A stretch of DNA of 46,238 bases from an uncultured Barnesiella sp. (GTDB taxonomy: Bacteria; Bacteroidota; Bacteroidia; Bacteroidales; Barnesiellaceae), in contig CALUJQ010000024.1 in the NCBI GenBank assembly GCA_944320995.1, positions 1 to 46,238 of the forward strand, read 5' to 3'. Below are positions 27,011-35,979 of the stretch, one piece after another. The notes beneath the pieces were generated by a model that did not search any database, was not told the DNA's origin, and worked only from the letters and a program-made list of their open reading frames with translations. The first letter of the stretch is position 1, and each line of letters begins with the position of its first letter. A program made the translations under genes and the position numbers.

Positions 27011-27041
27011 TGTGTTATATTCGGTGTCTTATTTACATTTG
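27011..27041 (+). promoter_or_regulatory. Promoter of the CYTH gene, almost on top of the ATG
   Basis: TGTG (3 of 4 to TTTG) at 27011-27014, a 19-bp spacer, and TACATTTG at 27034-27041. With the usual spacing transcription would begin at about 27045-27048, only 1-4 bases before the ATG at 27049, predicting a leaderless or nearly leaderless mRNA. Confidence 0.55.
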
Positions 27042-27048
27042 TTAATTT

Positions 27049-27519
27049 ATGAGTTTGGAAATAGAGCGCAAATATCGAGTCAACGGCTGCTCATACCGGC
27101 AATATGAATGTATCTATTATAAGCAAGGATACCTCTCTGCCGACAAACAGCGTACCATACGCATACGCATAGCCGGCGATAATGCCTGTATCACGATCAA
27201 GGGAGCGACCGAAGGGTTTACCCGTAAAGAATTCGAATATCCCATTCCCGTGGCCGATGCCGCCGAAATGCTCGACTCGCTATGTCTCCCGGGGATTATC
27301 GAGAAAAAAAGATACCGTTATCCCTATGATGGGCACGTGTGGGAAATCGACGAATTTCTCGGCGAAAACGAGGGTTTGGTCGTGGCCGAAATCGAATTGG
27401 AATCGGAATCGGAATCTTTCCAGCTACCTTCGTTCATCGGAGCCGAAGTTACCGGAGACCCTCGCTATTATAATTCGAGCCTTGCCGTAAAGCCCTATAA
27501 AACATGGGAGGAAAAATAA
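27049..27519 (+). CDS. CYTH-domain protein (triphosphate tunnel metalloenzyme-like)
   Basis: A 156-residue protein with the signature MSLEIERKY, in which ExExK (Glu4, Glu6, Lys8) binds the triphosphate-metal complex at the mouth of the tunnel. Further conserved charged strands are RTIRIRIAGDNACITIKGA, RKEFEYPIP, KKRYRYPYDGHVWEIDEF and GLVVAEIELESE, which alternate as expected for an eight-stranded tunnel. Bacterial members include inorganic triphosphatases and class IV adenylate cyclases; the actual reaction cannot be told from sequence. The start is secure because the ExExK strand opens the family. The tRNA gene follows after about 90 bases. Confidence 0.92.
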   Translation: MSLEIERKYRVNGCSYRQYECIYYKQGYLSADKQRTIRIRIAGDNACITIKGATEGFTRKEFEYPIPVADAAEMLDSLCLPGIIEKKRYRYPYDGHVWEIDEFLGENEGLVVAEIELESESESFQLPSFIGAEVTGDPRYYNSSLAVKPYKTWEEK

Positions 27520-27579
27520 TAACTTCGATTTTTTAGATTTTTTTACAATTAAAATAACGACCGCTCGATTCTTTTTCCC

Positions 27580-27587
27580 TACCTTTG
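27580..27587 (+). promoter_or_regulatory. Promoter -7 element of tRNA-Ser
   Basis: TACCTTTG matches TAnnTTTG, 23 bases before the first base of the tRNA. The -33 box is not conserved. Confidence 0.6.
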
Positions 27588-27610
27588 CCCCTCGAAAACG
27601 ACAGACCATT

Positions 27611-27700
27611 GGAAAGATGCCGGAGTGGTCGATCGGGACGGTCTCGAAAACCGTTGTACCCTTACGGGTACCGAGGGTTCGAATCCCTCTCTTTCCGCCA
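27611..27700 (+). tRNA. tRNA-Ser (anticodon CGA)
   Basis: A class II tRNA of 90 bases including encoded CCA. The acceptor stem is GGAAAGA/TCTTTCC. The anticodon stem ACGGT/ACCGT encloses the loop CTCGAAA with anticodon CGA, which reads UCG. The long variable arm GTACCC-TTAC-GGGTAC is that of Ser. The T arm is GAGGG-TTCGAAT-CCCTC. It is a single gene, with its own -7 element and a likely terminator. Confidence 0.96.
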
Positions 27701-27704
27701 AGCA

Positions 27705-27741
27705 AAAGCGCAATATCTTGTAAATAAAGGTACTGCGCTTT
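27705..27741 (+). terminator. Likely terminator of the tRNA gene
   Basis: AAAGCGCA (27705-27712) pairs with TGCGCTTT (27734-27741) across a 21-base loop, followed by CTTATTTTA. The loop is long and the T-run broken, so confidence is moderate. Confidence 0.5.
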
Positions 27742-27920
27742 CTTATTTTATCTTTCCCAGTTCCACTCAACAGCGCAACGAACAAATGCGCGTCCCAAAA
27801 GCGAAGGTTTACTAAATCGCTTCTATCCCAATTTCTCAATTTACACGCCCAAAAATCTTATTGATATAAATAATACAAGGATTGAGATTAAAAGTATTAC
27901 AACCTGCATTATCAAGGCTT

Positions 27921-27928
27921 TAACTTTG
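27921..27928 (+). promoter_or_regulatory. Promoter -7 element of the large T9SS glycoside hydrolase
   Basis: TAACTTTG matches TAnnTTTG; predicted start near 27934, 21 bases before the ATG at 27955. The -33 box is not clear. Confidence 0.55.
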
Positions 27929-27954
27929 TACCATCTAACCAAATCATTTATATC

Positions 27955-30900
27955 ATGAAACATTTTCTTTTATCAATTGTCATTTTGGGCGCATATTTTT
28001 CGGCCTTCTCGGCAAATATTGTCATTCAAGAGAACACGTTCTATTTGGAAAATGAAAAGATGAAAGTTTCATTCGTGTTCGAATCCGGCTCATTAAAATT
28101 TACAAGTCTATATAACAAAGGGAAAAGCATCGAGTACCTGAATGCCGATGACCCTAATGTATTATTCGACCTCAAAACCTCGATCGGCAATTTCAACTCG
28201 TTAGACGGGTCATGGTCGTTATCGTCTTCCGAAACCAGCGACATAACCTTCAACGACAAAATTTTTGGGAAAAAGCTCGAATTGGTACTAAACAACGCTA
28301 ACCAAAATTTTTCTGTAAAGACTGTTTTTGAACTTTATGGAGAAGAAGGAGGGTTACGGTATTACTGCCATCTCAAAAATGAATCGCCCGAAAATATATT
28401 AATAACCCAATCCGATATACTCAACTTAGTGTTGCCCGACTCGGAAAAGCGACTGCATTATGTTTCCAGTTCAAACCTTTGGAGCGAAACGTCTGATAAG
28501 ATTGAAAATGCTAAAATGAATTGTATCGCACACTACGCCGACCACGGGTGGAGTATCTCTCTGGAAAATAACTTTGCAACCAGTTTGGAAGAAGGTGGCT
28601 TCAAAGGAGATGAAACCCAGCCGTTCTTATTCCTGAACGTATTTAATGGAGACCATAAAATGAAGGTATCGACCAACCCGGTTGCGATACAACTGAATTT
28701 GCTCCCCTATGAAGAAGTCGAATATTTTTCGGTTAATATCACCCTGTTCTCGGGAGACGTCATCGATGCAAAAATGGCTATCCAAGAACATCTGAGGGAG
28801 CGGTTCCGTTTCGTGGATTTAAACCACGTCATCGCCATAAATGACTGGGAATGGTATTCCGACGGGAGCCGGTCCGATTTGAATTATCGAAACAAATATG
28901 TCCCCATAGCCAAACGAATGGAGATAGACGAAATACATATAGACGATTATTGGAACTGTCCTATTTCTTCACAATCTTCTGCAACATCAAGAAATTCGGT
29001 AATCCCCGAAGCCTCATTCACGAGCGACCTTGTTTCACTATCGGAATTCATTCGGAACAATGGTTTGGAATTAGGACTTTGGTACTCATTGACCGGCGGT
29101 TGGTGGGGCGTTGGGAAAGACTTGGCCGATCCGGCGGTTCAAGAAGAGAAAATAAATACTATCGAAAATGTCTTAATCGGGCAATATCATTCCACTTGGC
29201 AACAAATTGATTTGGGAGAATTTTTCTTCACCCCACAAAACACGAGTTACTCCTCCATTTCGGATAACGTTTACCGCAAGGTACTGGGTGCGATGAACAT
29301 CTTGAACACCATTGCCGAAAGACACCCGAAATATATGTTGCAAATGACTCCCGAAGCCGACAACAACCGGGCCCGCCAAGGAATTGGATTAATGGAACTT
29401 CCTCTCAATGGGATATACGGGGCTTACGACAGATTGGACTACAATTATTCGATACAGCAAATATTTCAGAATTTCGGGATATTGCCTTTTGAAGGAATGA
29501 TGGTTTTCCAATACCTGAATACCTTCGATGCGAGCAACAGCCAGCTATACTCTTTTTTAACCGGGCGCCACACCAGCATTTATGACAAACCCGATTTCTT
29601 TACAGATGAAATGATCGAAAGGACAAGCGTATTCAACCGTTGGCGGAAAAATAACCGGATAACCTCGTTACTAAATGAAGTCTTACGACCCGTCTATTTC
29701 AATGTAAATGATTCCAATAACGGCCCTTATTCATGGATGTTTGTCAATAGCGATAAGAGTTTAGGGTTGCTTTTTGCCGTGGCCGGAGCCAACAAAACAG
29801 TCGATGACCTCCTCCTAAATATCCGTTGGTTAGACGAGCAAAAGGAATATCACATATTCGATATTTCGATGGACGACCTTACATTTGATTATAAATACAT
29901 GGGGGCGTACACCGGACAACAATTAAGAGAAAACGGCTTTACCGCGCATCTGAATGAAAGCCAAGGCCGGGGAAAAGCATTTTGGATAACAGAAGCAGGC
30001 AACAATCCCATAGAAATCCTGTATGTCGATCACTTTGCCGATAATTATTCATCGACTTTTGAGAACGGCCAACTAACAGTCTCCGTTTCGGGCACTCCGG
30101 GAGAACTTGTAAAGGTTTTTGCCTACAAGGCGTTGAAAAACGGTATGGAATGTAAAACCGTAAGAATTGGCGATGAAGGAGTCGGCGAGACAGTTTTCGA
30201 TACCGAAACCGTATCGGCACCGGCCATTCGATTAAAAGTCTTGGAAACTGCAACCAATAGTATTTTACTGGGATTGAGCGGAGAAATATCGGATTATGAT
30301 CATATCTATTTGGAGAGAATGGACGGGTATAGCGGCACTTGGAACGAGATATGCGACATCAACGGCGATGAATATCTCGACGAAGAATTAAACGCAGCCG
30401 AAACCTACCAATACCGATTGAAATACGAAAAAGGGAATAATATTTCTTATTCCGAGACATTAATAACCCAAACCAAAGGGAGCAGTTATTGGAGACAAAC
30501 TTTATTCGACAGTTTTGAGGACGGTTATTATGACGGTTGGAAAATCATCTCGGGCAGTTGGTCGGTAATAAACGAGAACGACAATAAAGTTTTAGCGCAA
30601 AGCGCCAACAGTGACAACTGGATTTACAAGCCTATCGAGTCTCAAGACGATTATGTTCTTCAAGTTCGAGTGAGATTAGACGGGGGGTCAAATGTAGGAA
30701 TCTCGGCTCGCATGGACGAAAACGGAGATCGATACCAATTCGATTTCGAATCGGTCAGCCAAACAATCCGCTTGTTCAGACGGAACAATACCGGTGCATT
30801 AATATCGAAGCCCGTTGAAGTCGTACCGGGACAGTGGTACACGATGTCTTTAAAAGTCGATGGTGACAATATAGAAGGTTCATTGAACGGAGTCCCCATG

Positions 30901-32895
30901 TTGGCCATGACAGACTCGGAATGTAAAGGCAAAGGTATCGGGCTATATACATGGGAAACCCAAGCCTCTTTCGACGACGTTTCGATATTGAGTAAAGAAT
31001 CGGCAAGAATAGACCTCGACGAGAGCAACATAATTACACCTATCCCCTTATTCTCCGGTAATGTCCTACTCCCGGCGGGCAACATGTTTGATGATACCTG
31101 CGACGATTTCGGTAAATGCCGGAGCAACAGCGGCAACCTGTCTGTTGACAATTCGATGTTTATTCAAGCAACCCCCATTGAAGATGGAAACAACCCCGGG
31201 AAATACATAGCTTGGGTCGAGTACGAAATCACTCCGGGCTCCACCATTGAGTTTTCAACTCGTAACGCCGACAAAGGAATCGGGATAGACCCTTGGGTTT
31301 TAAAATCATCAAACGACGGTATTATCTGGGAAACCGAAGATTGCAGCACCGAAATCTCACCCGATTATATCGAAGACTACTGGCAGATAAAAACACATTT
31401 TTCTTCGGAAATACAATCCCCATACATTCGTATTTACTTCCCGGCTAACGTAAGCAATTGGAAAGCCGGTTTAGATGCTGTTTCGGCATACTCCATGGAG
31501 GGTAAAATAGAATTGATTTGCGAAGGGAACAAGGTTGCCGAGACCGAGATCGGGAACGACGGCAAATTTGAAATTCAGATACAATCCCGTAACCCGTTAC
31601 CTCTGGGACACCAATCGTTAGAATTTGTAGTCAAGAATCTCGACGACATGATCATGGCAAGAAAGTATATAAATACGATGGTCATCGAACCTCTGTTCTA
31701 CGACGATATGGAAAGCGGCAATCTGAATAAATGGTCTTTATCCGAAGGTAATTGCTCTTTATCCTCCGAAGAAGACGGGAACCACAAGATATTGCTTGAC
31801 GGCAATGATATAACGACCGTCGCCGGCGCAAATATCCCGACAATAAACGATTTCTCGTTTACCGCAGAGCTACAAGTGCTACAAGGATCACGATTCTCTG
31901 TTCAATTCGGCAATGAGCCCGATGGATTCCATTTCGGTTATGACGGAGAAAATATCCGATTGCAATCCTTCAATACTGCCGAAGGGAATACTACGCCTTA
32001 TGTATTCGAAGCGGACAAGAGCTACAACCTCTCGATCGAAACGACAGAAAGCGCCGTATCGCTCCTCATAAACAGTGAATGCATACTTTCCCTGCCCGGG
32101 TGGGAAGGAAACATAAGCCAATTTAAATGGAGTGTCGAAAACACTACCTTAACCTTGGACAACGTTTTTATTATCCCCCTATACGATGCGGCATCGGCAC
32201 TCGAAGATTATCGGTTGAATACAAATTTGACTTTGGATAAAAATTCGATTACGGTTTCAAGTGAGAGCAATAATGTAGCGACCCTCAATGTCAATTTCCC
32301 GACAAGGAGTACGGCTCAACTTCCCGAAGATTTATCGGCCGATATGAAAATCGAATGCCTGAATAAATCATTTTCTCCCAATACCCAAATCATAATCGAT
32401 CTGTTTTGGGACGACAAATATTCGACATTTACATATCGCATCGACAAGGAGTGCAATTATGTGTGGTTATCCGATATTCTATCTATCAACTATGGTGAAC
32501 GGCCACTACTAAAAGAGTTGTGGCGAAACCTGAACACTGTCAAAATAAGCTATGTATTGCCCGATGAGGCAACCCTGAATACCGACATATCGGTAATTGC
32601 TTTCGATGGACAGGAAATCGAAATAGGGAATCATGTCGATTTGGAAATACGAGTCGATCAAAGTTCCGAAATAAATAAAGTTTTGACCAATCGTGATCTC
32701 TGCTATTATTGTAAAGAATCAGGTATGATCGTTATCAAGCACAAGGAGTTTGCACCATGCCAAATCTACGACTTAACCGGCAAACTATTGCATGAAGTTC
32801 CAAGCGGACAAACGACAATAGACGCATCGTCATGGGCAAAAGGATTGTATATTGTCAAAGCCGGAAACCAAATTGCCAAAATTGCCGTAAACTGA
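27955..32895 (+). CDS. Multidomain T9SS-secreted glycoside hydrolase (GH36/clan GH-D-like)
   Basis: A 1646-residue exported protein. It has a signal peptide (MKHFLLSIVILGAYFSAFSA) and an N-terminal beta-supersandwich (about 20-285). A TIM barrel (about 290-620) carries GH-D-like blocks EIHIDDYWNC, FIRNNGLELGLWYSLTGGWW and STWQQIDLGEFF, whose Asp is the likely nucleophile position; the acid/base was not located. An FN3-like segment spans about 745-840. Two LamG/DUF1080-like modules follow, about 850-1015 (FEDGYYDGWKIISGSWSVIN) and 1245-1410 (YDDMESGNLNKWSLSEGNCS). Between them are a discoidin-like and an Ig-like region. The last 75 residues are a type A sorting domain (CQIYDLTGKLLHEVPSG, WAKGLYIVKA). 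Alpha-galactosidase-type activity is the first guess. The coding DNA looks more A/T-rich than its neighbours. Single-gene unit. Confidence 0.8.
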   Translation: MKHFLLSIVILGAYFSAFSANIVIQENTFYLENEKMKVSFVFESGSLKFTSLYNKGKSIEYLNADDPNVLFDLKTSIGNFNSLDGSWSLSSSETSDITFNDKIFGKKLELVLNNANQNFSVKTVFELYGEEGGLRYYCHLKNESPENILITQSDILNLVLPDSEKRLHYVSSSNLWSETSDKIENAKMNCIAHYADHGWSISLENNFATSLEEGGFKGDETQPFLFLNVFNGDHKMKVSTNPVAIQLNLLPYEEVEYFSVNITLFSGDVIDAKMAIQEHLRERFRFVDLNHVIAINDWEWYSDGSRSDLNYRNKYVPIAKRMEIDEIHIDDYWNCPISSQSSATSRNSVIPEASFTSDLVSLSEFIRNNGLELGLWYSLTGGWWGVGKDLADPAVQEEKINTIENVLIGQYHSTWQQIDLGEFFFTPQNTSYSSISDNVYRKVLGAMNILNTIAERHPKYMLQMTPEADNNRARQGIGLMELPLNGIYGAYDRLDYNYSIQQIFQNFGILPFEGMMVFQYLNTFDASNSQLYSFLTGRHTSIYDKPDFFTDEMIERTSVFNRWRKNNRITSLLNEVLRPVYFNVNDSNNGPYSWMFVNSDKSLGLLFAVAGANKTVDDLLLNIRWLDEQKEYHIFDISMDDLTFDYKYMGAYTGQQLRENGFTAHLNESQGRGKAFWITEAGNNPIEILYVDHFADNYSSTFENGQLTVSVSGTPGELVKVFAYKALKNGMECKTVRIGDEGVGETVFDTETVSAPAIRLKVLETATNSILLGLSGEISDYDHIYLERMDGYSGTWNEICDINGDEYLDEELNAAETYQYRLKYEKGNNISYSETLITQTKGSSYWRQTLFDSFEDGYYDGWKIISGSWSVINENDNKVLAQSANSDNWIYKPIESQDDYVLQVRVRLDGGSNVGISARMDENGDRYQFDFESVSQTIRLFRRNNTGALISKPVEVVPGQWYTMSLKVDGDNIEGSLNGVPMLAMTDSECKGKGIGLYTWETQASFDDVSILSKESARIDLDESNIITPIPLFSGNVLLPAGNMFDDTCDDFGKCRSNSGNLSVDNSMFIQATPIEDGNNPGKYIAWVEYEITPGSTIEFSTRNADKGIGIDPWVLKSSNDGIIWETEDCSTEISPDYIEDYWQIKTHFSSEIQSPYIRIYFPANVSNWKAGLDAVSAYSMEGKIELICEGNKVAETEIGNDGKFEIQIQSRNPLPLGHQSLEFVVKNLDDMIMARKYINTMVIEPLFYDDMESGNLNKWSLSEGNCSLSSEEDGNHKILLDGNDITTVAGANIPTINDFSFTAELQVLQGSRFSVQFGNEPDGFHFGYDGENIRLQSFNTAEGNTTPYVFEADKSYNLSIETTESAVSLLINSECILSLPGWEGNISQFKWSVENTTLTLDNVFIIPLYDAASALEDYRLNTNLTLDKNSITVSSESNNVATLNVNFPTRSTAQLPEDLSADMKIECLNKSFSPNTQIIIDLFWDDKYSTFTYRIDKECNYVWLSDILSINYGERPLLKELWRNLNTVKISYVLPDEATLNTDISVIAFDGQEIEIGNHVDLEIRVDQSSEINKVLTNRDLCYYCKESGMIVIKHKEFAPCQIYDLTGKLLHEVPSGQTTIDASSWAKGLYIVKAGNQIAKIAVN

Positions 32896-32933
32896 TCGGT
32901 TATTTCGGGAAAACAAGAATTCTTTTCTTCCTT

Positions 32934-32968
32934 AAATGCACCCTGTTTTTATAAATCGGGGTGCATTT
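32934..32968. terminator. Terminator between the T9SS hydrolase and the MFS gene
   Basis: AAATGCACCC (32934-32943) and GGGTGCATTT (32959-32968) form a perfect 10-bp stem with a 15-base loop, followed by GTTTTAT. It sits between convergent genes and may serve both. Confidence 0.8.
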
Positions 32969-33020
32969 GTTTTATCTACACAAACAAGCGATATTCCATA
33001 AACATACCCCTCTTGCATAT

Positions 33021-34418
33021 TCACCGAGGCATTTTCACTTTCAAACGGCTATACGAAGAGACGGCGCCGCACAAAGTCAGGATTCCGGCCAGCAACATAG
33101 CGTCGTGCGGAGCCGAATCGCCATGCAAATGAAACATCAGGGCGACCAACGCCGCACCTACGGTCTGCCCCGTAAGGCGGGCCGTAGCCAACATGCCGCT
33201 GGCGCTGCCGGTCCGTTGCGGCGGTGCCGAAGTGAGCAACATGTGATTATTGGGCGACTGGAACAAACCGAACCCCATACCGCACAACATCAACCGGCAC
33301 ACCAACCCGATATGGCTCGTATCGGCCGGGACAAACGAGAGGCTGAAACAGCCGACGCTCATAACCATCAACCCTACTCCACCCAAGATGCCGGGGTGAA
33401 TCTTCCCGATGAGTATCCCAGCCAACGGGGCGACAAAGACAATTACCAACGGCCACGAGGTCATGAGCAACCCCGTGCCTACGGCATCGTAATGAAAGGT
33501 ATTGACCAGCAGGAAAGGCATGGCAATCATACAGGTCATTTGAGCCGTAAACGAAAGAATGCTCGTCACGACCGACATCGAGAAAATAGGTATTTTGAGC
33601 AAATCGAACGGAAGCATGGGATACTTCTCCCGCAGTTGCATACGCACATAAAATATCGCCACTACGACAAACAACGCCACTCCACCCAGAACCCAACGAA
33701 CGGGGACATCGTGCGAATAGGCTTCGACACACCCGATAAAGAGGCCGAAAGTCGCCGCATTCATCAAGGCCTCTCGCCAGTTGAAGCGGTGGCCCAAAAC
33801 CCGCACGGCATTATTGGGCAAGTATTTATGTCCTAAAATAAAGGTGGCAATACCAAACGGTATGTTAATGGCAAACAACCACGGCCACGAAGCCACCGAC
33901 AGAATAGCCGCCGAAAAAGTTGGACCTGCCACCGAAGCCAGCGCCACCATCGTCGCGTTAAGCCCCACCCCTTCGCCCAACCGGCGTTTGGGATAGATGA
34001 GCTTTATCAACGAGGTATTCACACTCATAATCATGGAGGCCCCGAAACCTTGGAAAACACGGGAAAGGACCAACCACGCCAAATTATGCGACAGGGCGCA
34101 AAACAACGACCCGACCGTAAAAACAGCCACCCCCCGCAAATAGACCTGCTTATACCCCCAACGTTCACCCATCGACGAGAAAGGCAACAACGTCATCATA
34201 ATGACCAGCTGGAAAGCATTGACAATCCAGATAGAATCGGACGAAGATACATTTAGCTCCCGAGCGATACTGGGCAACGCCACATTGCAAATCGTACCGT
34301 CAAGTACCGAAAGAAACAGGCCGCAAAAGGTGGCGGCCATCGCATAGTAGATACGCGGACGGTGCAACCCGTCCCAATTCAAATCCCCTACAATCTTCTC
34401 TTCCTTTTCCTGTTTCAT
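33021..34418 (-). CDS. DHA2-type (EmrB/QacA-like) MFS drug exporter
   Basis: A 465-residue inner-membrane transporter with about 14 predicted membrane helices, the number typical of the drug:H+ antiporter 2 family. The family motif in helix 1 is present (SVLDGTICNVALPSIARELN), as are the loop 2-3 motif MGERWGYKQVYLRG, helix 4 SRVFQGFGASMIM and the antiporter-type helix 5 GLNATMVALASVAGPTFSAAI. It should expel toxic compounds using the proton gradient; substrates cannot be predicted. No outer-membrane or fusion partner lies next to it. It has a full promoter (34459-34489). Confidence 0.92.
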   Translation of the reverse strand: MKQEKEEKIVGDLNWDGLHRPRIYYAMAATFCGLFLSVLDGTICNVALPSIARELNVSSSDSIWIVNAFQLVIMMTLLPFSSMGERWGYKQVYLRGVAVFTVGSLFCALSHNLAWLVLSRVFQGFGASMIMSVNTSLIKLIYPKRRLGEGVGLNATMVALASVAGPTFSAAILSVASWPWLFAINIPFGIATFILGHKYLPNNAVRVLGHRFNWREALMNAATFGLFIGCVEAYSHDVPVRWVLGGVALFVVVAIFYVRMQLREKYPMLPFDLLKIPIFSMSVVTSILSFTAQMTCMIAMPFLLVNTFHYDAVGTGLLMTSWPLVIVFVAPLAGILIGKIHPGILGGVGLMVMSVGCFSLSFVPADTSHIGLVCRLMLCGMGFGLFQSPNNHMLLTSAPPQRTGSASGMLATARLTGQTVGAALVALMFHLHGDSAPHDAMLLAGILTLCGAVSSYSRLKVKMPR

Positions 34419-34458
34419 CTTTTACCTTTCTTAAAATCATGCTCACGCATACCGGTTG

Positions 34459-34489
34459 CAAAGGTAGTGAAAATGAACGTAGAGGCAAA
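34459..34489 (-). promoter_or_regulatory. Complete Bacteroidetes promoter of the MFS gene
   Basis: On the minus strand TTTG (34486-34489), a 19-bp spacer, and TACCTTTG (34459-34466). Transcription is expected near 34453, about 35 bases before the ATG. Confidence 0.75.
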
Positions 34490-34648
34490 TGAAAATGGAA
34501 TTTTCAAGGATGACCATGCCGAGCCGCAACCTATCTTCTATAAAGATAGGAAAAGGAGAGCGAAAAAATCAAGTTTATTTGAACTTTCACCAATCGAAGC
34601 CGAAAGCATATTGCTCCTTATTTACAAAAACTCTCCCTTCTTATAAAT

Positions 34649-35701
34649 TCAATCGAGCATAAGGCTCATATAAGGGCGAACAGCGGGAAAATCGAGCAAC
34701 GAAGATAGTTTCGAATCGCCGAATACCATAGACGCCAATTCAGACACATCGACATCGAGGTCGCACGTATCGGCCTCGATACGACCACACGCACCATCGG
34801 CAATTCGATAGACGCCGTCATTCGCAGGCAACAGCGGGTCGGTCACCCGTATTGTCACCCGCAACGACCGATGATTTCCGGCAACGGCTTTCAAAAGCGC
34901 TTCGACATCGACAATCCGGAGCATGCCCATGCGATGCAACGGTTTTTCGTCCCCGCCCGGCGAAGCAAACAAGAGCAACGGCAACCCGGGAAATCTCTCC
35001 CCGACTTCGTGTAATACAGCCTCTCCCGCACCCTCATCTACGGCCAACAATTCTTTTACGACAACCCGGCCGTCGCACGGCACGGCAAAGGCCAATGCCG
35101 AGAGTACGCCCGCCTCATCGGCCACAGCGATCACCTCGCCACCGTCCAATGCAATATCGGCACAAATCACCTCAAAGTCGTTCCGCACATGCAACATGCA
35201 ACAAGGCCGACGACGCATCTGGGCATCGAAAAATCGATAAAGGTCCTCGGCCGGAGGGGTCACCCGGCAATAACCAGCACTATCAAACTTGTGTATCGAG
35301 GTAAAATTCAACTCTTGCCGAAAGAAAACCGGCGCATAACCTTTCGAAGCATAATAACCATACAACCACGATTCGGCCGGAATAAGCGCCGAAAGCGGAA
35401 TATCCCGCAACCGCATCTCCTCGAACGACTCTTCCAACAACCGACTCATCAATCCCCGGTTCCGACATTCGGGCCGGGTAGCCACCCCCGATATATAACT
35501 TACCCCCAACAATGTCGCTCCAAAGGTCATTCGATAGGGCAACATTTGCAAGGCCGCCTTCACGACTCCGCCTTCCTCGAAACAACGGGCATTCTCATCG
35601 CGATAAAGATGGTCGAACAGAAGCGATACAAAACGCTCGTCGTCGTGAAAACAGAGTTGCCACAACTCCCTGATTCGTGCTTTTTTCTCCAAAATATTCA
35701 T
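34649..35701 (-). CDS. Eis-like GNAT acetyltransferase
   Basis: A 350-residue protein starting MNILEKKARIRELWQLCFHD. The N-terminal GNAT domain has the acetyl-CoA motif GVATRPECRNRGLMSRLLEE at about residue 80. A second, degenerate GNAT-like lobe and a C-terminal SCP-like domain follow (VTIRVTDPLLPANDGVYRIA, LDVDVSELASMVFG), the order seen in the Eis family. Eis enzymes acetylate amines of aminoglycosides or peptides; the substrate here is unknown. The start at 35701 is preferred over 35767 because the extra 22 residues are not Eis-like. A promoter with a dyad over its -7 element lies about 170 bases upstream. Confidence 0.86.
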   Translation of the reverse strand: MNILEKKARIRELWQLCFHDDERFVSLLFDHLYRDENARCFEEGGVVKAALQMLPYRMTFGATLLGVSYISGVATRPECRNRGLMSRLLEESFEEMRLRDIPLSALIPAESWLYGYYASKGYAPVFFRQELNFTSIHKFDSAGYCRVTPPAEDLYRFFDAQMRRRPCCMLHVRNDFEVICADIALDGGEVIAVADEAGVLSALAFAVPCDGRVVVKELLAVDEGAGEAVLHEVGERFPGLPLLLFASPGGDEKPLHRMGMLRIVDVEALLKAVAGNHRSLRVTIRVTDPLLPANDGVYRIADGACGRIEADTCDLDVDVSELASMVFGDSKLSSLLDFPAVRPYMSLMLD

Positions 35702-35857
35702 TGCCGGTCGATGGTTTATACATAGAACAATCCGGGGTAACCTTGGTTTATCGCCATGCAAAAACAATATGGATTTATTAAATCAATGTATTATAAAACA
35801 GTCGCTTATATAAATATTATAAATCTTTTAAATATTTTTATATTACATACACAAGAT

Positions 35858-35897
35858 GCGAACAATATTTATATGCAAAAATATTTATACTATTCGC
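35858..35897. promoter_or_regulatory. Dyad centred on the Eis-like gene promoter
   Basis: Two 17-base half-sites, 35858-35874 and 35881-35897, match as inverted repeats at 13 of 17 positions, with GCGAA ends. The 6-base centre contains the start of the -7 element. This geometry suits a repressor operator or a cruciform-prone site. Confidence 0.4.
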
Positions 35898-35907
35898 GCA
35901 TATCAAA
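35876..35907 (-). promoter_or_regulatory. Candidate promoter of the Eis-like acetyltransferase
   Basis: Minus-strand TTTG (35904-35907), a 20-bp spacer, and TATTTTTG (35876-35883), matching both boxes. The leader would be about 170 bases. AT-rich context makes a chance match more likely than for the other promoters. Confidence 0.5.
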
Positions 35908-35979
35908 AAAATCGTATATAATATACTTAAAAACAGCGGATTATAACGAAGAAAATAAAGCAATGATTCAAATAATGAA

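Larger units (their letters stand above)
35702..35979. other. AT-rich intergenic region upstream of the Eis-like gene
   Basis: About 280 bases rich in ATATTTAT-like words. It contains the candidate promoter and dyad described separately. A 157-codon open frame here overlaps the helicase on the other strand and is not credible. Confidence 0.6.

Noticed and set aside
34530..34550. Hairpin CCTATCTT/AAGATAGG as a terminator of the Eis-like gene
   Set aside because: Perfect 8-bp stem but no T-run on the minus strand after it.
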